DNA from: Candidatus Bathyarchaeota archaeon | Lineage (GTDB): Archaea > Thermoproteota > Bathyarchaeia > Bathyarchaeales > SOJC01 | Direction: 5' to 3' | Assembly: GCA_030608925.1 (NCBI GenBank) | Contig: JAUWDF010000040.1 | Span: forward strand, 1-6,635 | DNA: 6,635 nucleotides | In this document: positions 1-4,550 of the stretch, in pieces | Position numbering within the stretch: the first letter of the stretch is position 1 | Layout of the letters: each line of letters starts with the position of its first letter | Translations under genes and position numbers: made by a program | The notes under the pieces: generated by a model | Told to the model about the DNA's origin: nothing | Databases searched by the model: none | Seen by the model: the letters and a program-made list of their open reading frames with translations, nothing else

Positions 1-83
1 GGTCGCTATTCCACACTCACGCGGGGGATAGCTACTCAAATAAGCGATTTTTTCCCCCCCGATATTGGAAACTGCGTTCTTAT

Positions 84-276
84 TCATTTTTCAATCAACA
101 CTTCTAATATTCTATACATAGATGGTATTCTTAATCCAAGATTATAGGGTGGAGCAATTATAATCGCATTTACTTGCGTGTGCAACCAGAATTAATCCGC
201 TCTCGATCTGTAGCATGAAACGAAGTAGATTCAGTTTCTTTTTCTCCATCTGTTCAATCTCATCTGAATTTATCAT
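84..276 (-). pseudogene. Frame-broken small protein of unknown family (putative)
   Basis: Read on the minus strand, an ATG at 276 opens a 44-codon frame. It has a charged, helix-like start (MINSDEIEQMEKKK), then a hydrophobic stretch (FMLQIESGLILVAHAS), and stops at a TAA at 142-144. The neighbouring minus frame carries what looks like the continuation (AIIIAPPYNLGLRIPSMYRI), ending at a TGA at 84-86. Removing one A from the AAA at about 169-171 joins the two into roughly 63 residues. The composite is one protein-like chain with a central hydrophobic segment. I do not recognise the family, and no clear SD precedes the ATG. It may be a decayed gene, an intact gene with an assembly error, or chance. 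A plus-strand frame open from the window edge to 147 overlaps it, so the strand call is tentative. Confidence 0.35.
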
Positions 277-416
277 GAATCAAAGGCTAGTTGCAGGAAT
301 AATAAGATTATTAGGCATCACATCTTTTGTGTGCGATTAGCGTGCACACTAAGAATCCAAAAACACTATTTTTGCTAAATCTGTTAGAATAGCAGGGCCC
401 TCTGCGGAACCTCATT
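277..416. other. Intergenic stretch between two opposed gene remnants
   Basis: No convincing gene is seen here. It separates the minus-strand fragment starting at 276 from the plus-strand frame starting at 417, so it would be a divergent regulatory region if both are real. It contains an inverted repeat at 329-349 and an AT-rich TATA-like stretch around 366-380 that could serve the plus-strand genes. A plus-strand frame in phase with 417 is open from 315 but is closed by a TAG at 390. Confidence 0.4.
329..349. repeat. Short inverted repeat, possible operator
   Basis: GTGTGC at 329-334 is matched by its reverse complement GCACAC at 344-349, with a 9-base spacer. The position between two opposed coding signals would suit a regulator-binding site. 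A 6-base arm can also occur by chance, so the functional call is weak. Confidence 0.25.
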
Positions 417-637
417 ATGTATCTGGTAACCCCGATTCTCGTTTGGGCATTTTCCCTCATCGTGTTTCACATTCATCGAAAACGTTATCGAGTACGCCTT
501 GAAGACGCACAGAGCTTCTCCCCCTTCTTGGCGTCTATGATGTACCCGAACATTTCTGGGAAACCGTCAAATTCAGGAACCTATCGGTAAAGGCACGCAT
601 GAAGTTCGAGCTTCAAGGAGGTGATTTGACATGCTGA
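417..637 (+). pseudogene. Frame-broken membrane-anchored small protein, unknown family
   Basis: An ATG at 417 opens a 57-codon frame ending at the TAA at 588-590. Residues 2-19 are hydrophobic (YLVTPILVWAFSLIVFHI) and are followed by a basic stretch (HRKRYRVR), as in an N-terminal membrane anchor with its tail inside. After about residue 35 the reading loses protein character. The frame one base back reads well from about 524 (GVYDVPEHFWETVKFRNLSV) to a TGA at 635-637. One extra C in the C5 run at 520-524 would join them into a 73-residue chain. Its stop overlaps the ATG at 631 of the next gene, and the SD of that gene lies inside its 3' end, as expected for coupled operon genes. No clear SD precedes 417, and I do not recognise the family. 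It could be a real gene with a sequence error or a recent pseudogene. Confidence 0.4.
615..624 (+). promoter_or_regulatory. Strong ribosome binding site for the ATG at 631
   Basis: AAGGAGGTGA is a near-complete complement of the 16S rRNA 3' end and ends 6 bases before the ATG at 631. This is the strongest SD in the window. It shows that translation of the barrel-like gene begins at 631 and not at the later ATG at 720. Confidence 0.8.
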
Positions 638-744
638 TATTTCTGAATATTTCAAGGCATTCTCCGGAAAACTGTCCAGCACTCAACGAAGAATCTAGAA
701 GCGCGAGAGAAAGGAGCTTATGGGTAAATTGGAAGGACTGCTGA
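631..744 (+). pseudogene. N-terminal part of the small barrel-like protein, cut off by a frameshift
   Basis: This frame begins at an ATG behind the strong SD and runs 37 codons to a TGA at 742-744. Its first 30 residues (MLIFLNISRHSPENCPALNE and following) resemble the first beta strand and helix of small archaeal dimeric alpha-beta-barrel proteins. They lead straight into the protein encoded from 720 onward, which lies in another frame. Adding one A to the AAA at 710-712 joins the two, giving a chain through KELMGKLEGLLKKHGIK of about 107 residues over 631-950. The tail after the break (RSLWVNWKDC) looks like out-of-frame noise. The break is either a true one-base loss or an assembly error. 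Programmed -1 frameshifting is less likely because I see no classic slippery heptamer. Confidence 0.65.
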
Positions 745-950
745 AGAAACACGGAATCAAGTTGCTTGGCTTCTGGATTGTACTGAATAAACATCTAAGC
801 TACGGAGTATATGAAGCCTCGAGTCCAGAAGCTTTCAAGAAATTTGGTGAGGAGCCAGATGTTTGGGCTGCTGGCGCCTATGATACAAGTGAGACTAAAA
901 TGGCGGTAAGCTTGGAAGAAGCAATGCAAATACTGCAAAATGCAACATAA
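720..950 (+). CDS. Small dimeric alpha-beta-barrel-like protein (C-terminal part of a frameshifted gene)
   Basis: This intact 76-codon frame (ATG to TAA) encodes a helix (KLEGLLKKHG), a strand (IKLLGFWIVL), a short turn and strand (HLSYGVYEA), a second helix (SPEAFKKFGE), and a C-terminal segment ending in a helix (SLEEAMQIL). The pattern resembles small archaeal proteins of the DUF3303 / ferredoxin-like barrel type. That family assignment comes from memory of similar sequences, and no catalytic residues can be named. The usual first strand is missing here and is found in another frame at 631-720. AAGGAG lies at 711-716, only 3 bases before the ATG, so internal restart could still yield this shortened product. 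A lone C-terminal half would probably not complete the barrel. Function is unknown. Confidence 0.6.
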   Translation: MGKLEGLLKKHGIKLLGFWIVLNKHLSYGVYEASSPEAFKKFGEEPDVWAAGAYDTSETKMAVSLEEAMQILQNAT

Positions 951-955
951 CCTCC

Positions 956-1000
956 GTGCGCGCGCGCGAAACGACGCCTAATTGCTGATTCGAACGCGCA
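956..1000 (+). repeat. Alternating GC tract with a distal inverted copy
   Basis: Directly after the TAA at 948-950, positions 956-968 alternate purine and pyrimidine and include GCGCGCGCGCG at 958-968, unusual in otherwise AT-rich DNA. TGCGCG at 957-962 can pair with CGCGCA at 995-1000 across a 32-base loop. It lies just upstream of the Sec61-beta promoter. It may be a structural or Z-DNA-prone element or a transcript-end hairpin, but it lacks the T-run usual for archaeal termination. Confidence 0.35.
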
Positions 1001-1011
1001 ACATTAATTAA

Positions 1012-1024
1012 TTTAAGGTTTAAT
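1012..1024 (+). promoter_or_regulatory. Candidate TATA-box region for Sec61-beta
   Basis: The stretch from 1003 to 1024 is strongly AT-rich and contains TTTAAG (1012-1017) and TTTAAT (1019-1024). Initiation about 25 bases downstream would fall near 1040-1046, leaving a short leader before the TTG at 1057. AGGAG at 1043-1047 lies 9 bases before that TTG. The exact TATA position cannot be fixed by eye. Confidence 0.4.
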
Positions 1025-1056
1025 GAATACACTCTGTAGTATAGGAGAATGTTTCT

Positions 1057-1221
1057 TTGAGTAGGAAAAAGAAAAGGGAAAGTGGTGCGCCTATGCCTGC
1101 CGCTAGTGCGGGTTTGCTTCGATTCTTTGAGGAAGAAACCAAAGGAGTACAGATAAAACCAGAACTCATTATTGTGTTCGCCATTGCTTTGATAGTTATC
1201 TGTTTACTTGCACAGCTTTGA
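1057..1221 (+). CDS. Preprotein translocase subunit Sec61-beta (archaeal SecG type)
   Basis: This 54-residue protein is the small tail-anchored subunit of the SecYE-beta protein-export channel. The N-terminus is basic and cytoplasmic (SRKKKRESG, residues 2-10). Next comes the family signature: small residues and Pro (APMPAASAG), then GLLRFFEEE (residues 19-27) and GVQIKPEL. One membrane helix (about residues 36-54, IIVFAIALIVICLLAQL) ends the protein, as usual for this family and at the usual length. The start is TTG: a TAG at 1042-1044 closes the frame upstream, the only in-frame ATG (1093) would remove the basic N-terminus, and AGGAG at 1043-1047 is well spaced for 1057. It is transcribed alone and faces the LSm-like gene with a 23-base gap between stops. 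The identification is strong; in archaea the gene is often labelled secG or sec61b. Confidence 0.9.
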   Translation: MSRKKKRESGAPMPAASAGLLRFFEEETKGVQIKPELIIVFAIALIVICLLAQL

Positions 1222-1244
1222 TAGCGCTAGCCCTTATCAGTTGG

Positions 1245-1532
1245 CTACTCTTCATTATTATGAAGAACTTCTATCCTCTGAACTGAATTCAGATTCAGAA
1301 ATATCTCGCTTCGGTCCTCTCTACCTGAAATCTGTGGTATGGGATTCGCTATAGTTGCTCGGAAAATCACTGCTTGAGCGTTTGAAAGCCATATTCCCGG
1401 GGGTTCATGTGTCAGTGCCACTAATTCCCCTTCGAAACCATATGACTGGTTTAAGATCACAAGCAGTTTACGACCGACGTTTCTCTCTAGCATATGAAAG
1501 ATTGAGAGAGGAGGAACTGAATTAGATGACAT
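1245..1532 (-). CDS. Divergent Sm/LSm-like protein
   Basis: The 95-residue product has the outline of an LSm fold. An N-terminal helix (FHMLERNVG) leads into a bent sheet carrying an F-x-G-x-L signature (KLLVILNQSYGFEGELVAL, residues 22-40), then a strand (GIWLSNAQAVIF), an insertion of about 20 residues, and a last strand (IFLNLNSVQRIEVL, residues 77-90) in the Sm2 position. Archaeal LSm proteins form rings that bind U-rich RNA, but the usual RNA-binding residues are not evident. The loop that normally reads like D-x-H-x-N is HEPPG here, and the Sm2 Arg-Gly is absent. It could therefore bind something else or serve a structural role. The ATG at 1532 is taken as start; Met14 (1493) is an alternative that keeps the whole fold. 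A TATA-like element sits about 35 bases upstream. Domain call moderate, function unknown. Confidence 0.6.
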   Translation of the reverse strand: MSSNSVPPLSIFHMLERNVGRKLLVILNQSYGFEGELVALTHEPPGIWLSNAQAVIFRATIANPIPQISGREDRSEIFLNLNSVQRIEVLHNNEE

Positions 1533-1563
1533 AAATAGTCTCTACTGAATACTAAGCAGCTAT

Positions 1564-1576
1564 CAAATAAAACTTT
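1564..1576 (-). promoter_or_regulatory. Candidate BRE/TATA element for the LSm-like gene
   Basis: On the minus strand TTTTATTTG (1572-1564) follows the purine-rich AAAG, the arrangement of an archaeal BRE plus TATA box. Initiation about 25 bases downstream would fall near 1542, giving a roughly 10-base leader before the ATG at 1532. No SD is seen there, so translation would be nearly leaderless. Confidence 0.4.
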
Positions 1577-1610
1577 GTCGCGTCGACTCTTCGATCAACT
1601 AATCTGAAGT

Positions 1611-1628
1611 CCCTTGTTTTCAAGAGGG
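1611..1628. repeat. Imperfect hairpin in the intergenic region
   Basis: CCCTTG and CAAGAGGG flank a TTTT loop. The stem has four pairs, a bulged A and two or three more pairs. It lies in the 209-base spacer between the divergent LSm-like and DUF2070 promoters. Its role is unknown and it may be incidental. Confidence 0.25.
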
Positions 1629-1689
1629 ATGGACATTATCTCCTATTAATATACCGGAATAACAACAGAGTGGCTAAGAGTTCACTAAC

Positions 1690-1697
1690 TTTAATAT
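1690..1697 (+). promoter_or_regulatory. Candidate TATA box for the DUF2070 gene
   Basis: TTTAATAT lies in an AT-rich stretch. Initiation about 25 bases downstream would fall near 1719, leaving a leader of about 20 bases that contains the SD at 1727-1734 and ends at the CTG at 1742. This geometry supports the upstream start of the gene. Confidence 0.45.
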
Positions 1698-1726
1698 TTT
1701 AGGAGATCCTCAGAAGGAATCCATGT

Positions 1727-1734
1727 GAGAGGTG
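1727..1734 (+). promoter_or_regulatory. Ribosome binding site that decides the DUF2070 start
   Basis: GAGAGGTG matches the anti-SD and ends 7 bases before the in-frame CTG at 1742. No SD precedes the ATG at 1811 (the upstream bases are CACTATTCGCC), so this site argues for the longer protein. Confidence 0.5.
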
Positions 1735-1741
1735 CAGTTGC

Positions 1742-3568
1742 CTGACTTCAAGTGAGGATCTGAATAATTCCATTGAGAGGGCGGAGAAACATTACTCGTC
1801 ACTATTCGCCATGCCATCTTATGGAAGAATCATCATTCTAACCTTTCTAATATGCATGGTCGGGGGACTTCTAACAATTCTAATCTCAACTCCTTCGATT
1901 TCCGGAGTTGTTCTGGCTTTTCAGTTTGGCATATTATTTTTCCTCCTATCAACAATATCTGACTTAGTCACCAGGCAAGCCTTCACAAGATATGATAGGA
2001 TCTACAATACGCGACGTTGCGCAGGTCTTTCAATGTTCTCAAACCTTCTGTGGTTTGGTTTCCTTCTATTCGGTTCTGTACTCGTTCGCTTTTTCAGTTA
2101 TTGGAGTTTATGGTTTGATCTCTTATGGATTGGGTTTGCAGCCATCTGTATTCTTCGTTCAGTTGTGTTTTTATCAACCAGTCTTTTATCGTATTGGAGA
2201 AAAATTATCTCTGCTCTACTACAACCTATAATCTGTCTTACATCCCTATTTTACGTACCTTATTCCTTGGGACGACTTACAGATGGCTTCTCAATTGCAC
2301 CATTGTTCTTGTCAATTCCCATATCTGTTGTCACGGCATTCCTGTTCATTAATTCAGTAGACAAAGTTGGAATCAAAACCCTTAAAATCGCTACTACTTC
2401 AATATTGAAACCCTTCCTAGCAAACTGGATGGAAGACCTTAATGCTCCCTTGGAAAATCTTTTTGAAAGTTTTGGTAGTAAAAGAACTATAGATTTCTCC
2501 ATTTTGGCATTCAATGTGAATAGCTCTCTCAAGTCTTTAATTGTGGTTCCTTCATTCCACCCTGGTCCTTTCAAGAATGTTGGAAGCAGCTCACTTCCAT
2601 TCATTATCCAAGAAGAATTGGAAAAAAAGATGGGATGCCTTACTGCAGTCCCTCACGGTCTATTTGGCCATGAGTTTGATCTTTCGTCTCAACAGCAAAA
2701 TCGAAAGGTGCTGAAGAGTGTGTTAGAGTCAACTGATTTCCCTTCGTTTAAGAAAGAAGCTACTAGACTGGTGAGAGTTCGCAAAGGTAATGCAAGTGCA
2801 AGTTGCCAGATATTTGGAAAATGTGCATTAATTTCCTTGACCATGGCGCCTGAAACCACTGAAGATTTTCCAAGGGAAATAGGAGATTCTATAATAAATG
2901 AAGCATTAGAACTCGGACTATCCCATGTTGTGATAGTAAACGCTCACAACAGCATAAATGGCTCCTTTGATGTAAGCAAGGTTACTGAAACCCTGAAAGA
3001 GGTTTCCTCAGAAGCTTTGCGGAAAGCTTCTCACATGAAACCTACTCTCTTCAAAATAGGTGTAGCAAAGTCTGTTCTGACTGAATTCAGTTTGGAGGAA
3101 GGAATGGGACCAGGAGGTATACATGTTCTACTGGTAAAAACCGGAGAGGACACTTGTGTTTACATAACTATAGACGGCAATAACATGATTTCAGGCTTGA
3201 GAGAGAAAATTCTTGAGACTCTGAAGGATTTCGATATTGATGATGGTGAAGTCTTTACAACTGATACACATGCGGTTAATGCTATAGTAATGACAGCTCG
3301 TGGATACCACCCTATCGGCGAAGTTATGGCTCATGATATATTAATTCGTCACATCAGTGAGAATGTAAAAGAGGCACTATCCAATATGGAGTCAGCATCG
3401 TTTAGTTGGCGAGCAGGTGCAGTAGCTAATGTCGGGGTAATTGGAGAAGAACAGATTCGAAAAATAACTCTTCTAGCAGACAAAGCATTGAAGCGTGCAA
3501 AACTGATTTCCTTTCCTCTATTTGGAGTTGCAGGTCTGGTTCTAGTGTTGCTTAATATTCTCGTCTAG
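1742..3568 (+). CDS. DUF2070 family archaeal membrane protein
   Basis: From the first ATG (1811) the product is 585 residues; the start chosen here adds 23 (608). The reading frame is open from 1703 and reads as protein just before the ATG (NNSIERAEKHYSSLFAMPSY), matching the short N-terminal helix I expect in this family. A well-spaced SD points to the CTG at 1742. In ATG numbering, residues 7-181 hold about six membrane segments. Residues 225-560 form a soluble domain, and residues 567-584 are a last membrane helix. The soluble domain carries striking His/Asp motifs: FHPGPF (H250), PHG..GHEFD (H282, H287, D290), NAHN (H379), TDTHAVN (D485, H487) and GYHPIGE (H500). These suggest a metal-dependent hydrolase, but this is inference; the family has no established function known to me. 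It is convergent with porB, with 6 bases between stops. Confidence 0.8.
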   Translation: MTSSEDLNNSIERAEKHYSSLFAMPSYGRIIILTFLICMVGGLLTILISTPSISGVVLAFQFGILFFLLSTISDLVTRQAFTRYDRIYNTRRCAGLSMFSNLLWFGFLLFGSVLVRFFSYWSLWFDLLWIGFAAICILRSVVFLSTSLLSYWRKIISALLQPIICLTSLFYVPYSLGRLTDGFSIAPLFLSIPISVVTAFLFINSVDKVGIKTLKIATTSILKPFLANWMEDLNAPLENLFESFGSKRTIDFSILAFNVNSSLKSLIVVPSFHPGPFKNVGSSSLPFIIQEELEKKMGCLTAVPHGLFGHEFDLSSQQQNRKVLKSVLESTDFPSFKKEATRLVRVRKGNASASCQIFGKCALISLTMAPETTEDFPREIGDSIINEALELGLSHVVIVNAHNSINGSFDVSKVTETLKEVSSEALRKASHMKPTLFKIGVAKSVLTEFSLEEGMGPGGIHVLLVKTGEDTCVYITIDGNNMISGLREKILETLKDFDIDDGEVFTTDTHAVNAIVMTARGYHPIGEVMAHDILIRHISENVKEALSNMESASFSWRAGAVANVGVIGEEQIRKITLLADKALKRAKLISFPLFGVAGLVLVLLNILV

Positions 3569-3574
3569 AGTCAA

Positions 3575-4537
3575 CTACGCCATATCGCATTTTTTTAGCA
3601 ATTTACCCCAGCGTTTGTCAATCCTCTCTTGAATCACGATTCTTTCATGTTCAAAGCTAGGATTGAATAGGTGTCTAAAACGTCGTTGCATCTTCAGATA
3701 ATCTATAACCGGCTTTTTTCGGTCCGGCTTTAGTGCTGCAATCTTACTCTGAGGAGATAGACTGTAATTCCCGTTGACAGCCTCCCAAAGAGGGAACACA
3801 CATGTCTCCACTGCTAGACGAGCAATTTCTACTGTTTTACTTGTGTCATAGCGCCACCCTCGAGGGCAGGGGGCGAAAACATGGAGGAAAGCAGGGCCTT
3901 CTACCTCAAGTCCCTTTCGGGCTTTCATTAAAACGTCTTGCCAATAAGCAATAGAAGCAGTTGCTACGTAGGGGATTTCATGAGCTACCATTATGTCTGC
4001 TATGGGTTTTTTGAACTGGGTCTTCCCTGGGATAACCTTTCCTGCTGGAGATGTAGTTGTTGATGCCCCGTGAGGAGTACCTCCGCTTCGCTGTATCCCA
4101 GTGTTCATGTAAGCTTCGTTGTCGTAGAGAACATATAGGAAATCGTGGCCTCGCTCAGCTGCTCCCGATAGGGCTTGGATTCCAATGTCGAAGGTTCCAC
4201 CGTCTCCAGCAAAAGCTATTACGTCGATAGTTCCCTTGTACATTTCCTTTCTTTTCATGGCTTTTAGAGCTGCTTCGATCCCCGATGCGTTTGCTGCAAC
4301 ATTTTCGAAAGCTGTATGGATCCAGGGAACTTTCCATGCTGTATAGGGATATATTGTCGATACTACTTCCATGCATCCTGTTGCGTTGGTGACGATTGTC
4401 GGTCCGCGGGTGGCTTTCATAATCTGACGCAAAGCGATAGCTGGTCCGCAGCCTGCGCAAGCTCGGTGACCAGATGTGAACAGCTCTGGTTTCTTCACGA
4501 TTTCTTTTGCAGTAAATTTCCAGGAAGGGAGTGTCAC
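3575..4537 (-). CDS. porB: Pyruvate:ferredoxin oxidoreductase, beta subunit
   Basis: This 320-residue protein binds thiamine diphosphate and the proximal 4Fe-4S cluster of POR, the enzyme that interconverts pyruvate plus CoA with acetyl-CoA, CO2 and reduced ferredoxin. C27 and C30 (CAGCG), C55 (ATGCMEV) and C224 (FAPCPRGW) are the expected cluster ligands. The diphosphate/Mg site is GDGGTFDIG (residues 111-119) followed by DNEAYMNTG (139-147), with SGGTPHGAST next. All catalytic motifs are present and the length is normal. The start is GTG: AGGAG at 4550-4546 lies 8 bases upstream, and a nearby ATG is in another frame that stops at once. It is the last gene of the operon, 11 bases after porA, and its SD overlaps the porA stop. 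Pyruvate specificity is inferred from the set of subunits; 2-oxoacid relatives cannot be strictly excluded. Confidence 0.93.
   Translation of the reverse strand: MTLPSWKFTAKEIVKKPELFTSGHRACAGCGPAIALRQIMKATRGPTIVTNATGCMEVVSTIYPYTAWKVPWIHTAFENVAANASGIEAALKAMKRKEMYKGTIDVIAFAGDGGTFDIGIQALSGAAERGHDFLYVLYDNEAYMNTGIQRSGGTPHGASTTTSPAGKVIPGKTQFKKPIADIMVAHEIPYVATASIAYWQDVLMKARKGLEVEGPAFLHVFAPCPRGWRYDTSKTVEIARLAVETCVFPLWEAVNGNYSLSPQSKIAALKPDRKKPVIDYLKMQRRFRHLFNPSFEHERIVIQERIDKRWGKLLKKCDMA
3590..3596 (+). terminator. T-run, candidate terminator for DUF2070
   Basis: Seven Ts lie 22 bases after the DUF2070 stop. Archaeal RNA polymerase commonly terminates at such runs without a hairpin. The run sits inside the antisense 3' end of porB, where it encodes lysines. 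No matching T-run is seen just beyond the porB stop on the minus strand. Confidence 0.4.
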
Positions 4538-4545
4538 TCTATCAT

Positions 4546-4550
4546 CTCCT
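4546..4550 (-). promoter_or_regulatory. Ribosome binding site for porB (GTG start)
   Basis: AGGAG, followed by ATGAT, ends 8 bases before the GTG at 4537 and overlaps the TAG stop of porA. It decides for GTG over other possible starts and implies coupled translation of alpha and beta. Confidence 0.65.

Noticed and set aside
1..60. Possible tRNA or rRNA fragment at the left edge
   Set aside because: No T-loop GGTTCGA-like motif, anticodon stem or CCA-side acceptor pairing could be found on either strand.
1..147. A plus-strand frame open from the window edge to the TAG at 145-147, possibly the tail of a gene entering from the left
   Set aside because: It is only 48 codons, has no visible start, spans the T6C7 run and overlaps a minus-strand signal; there is no recognisable motif, so it cannot be supported as a gene.
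275..340. Short plus-strand frame beginning MNQRLVAGIIRLLGITSF
   Set aside because: It is 21 codons with no SD and its ATG shares the CATG with the minus-strand start; too short to support.
700..725. Programmed -1 ribosomal frameshifting in the barrel-like gene
   Set aside because: No X-XXY-YYZ slippery heptamer or strong downstream hairpin is seen; a base loss in the A run is simpler.
573..794. Minus-strand open frame of 73 codons
   Set aside because: It lies antisense to the SD-led barrel-like gene and lacks protein character; an out-of-frame shadow.
4155..4460. Long open frames inside the por genes and DUF2070 in other frames (for example 2260-2604, 5423-5671, 5780-6283)
   Set aside because: Each overlaps a well-identified gene with full family motifs; their residue composition is unlike real proteins.
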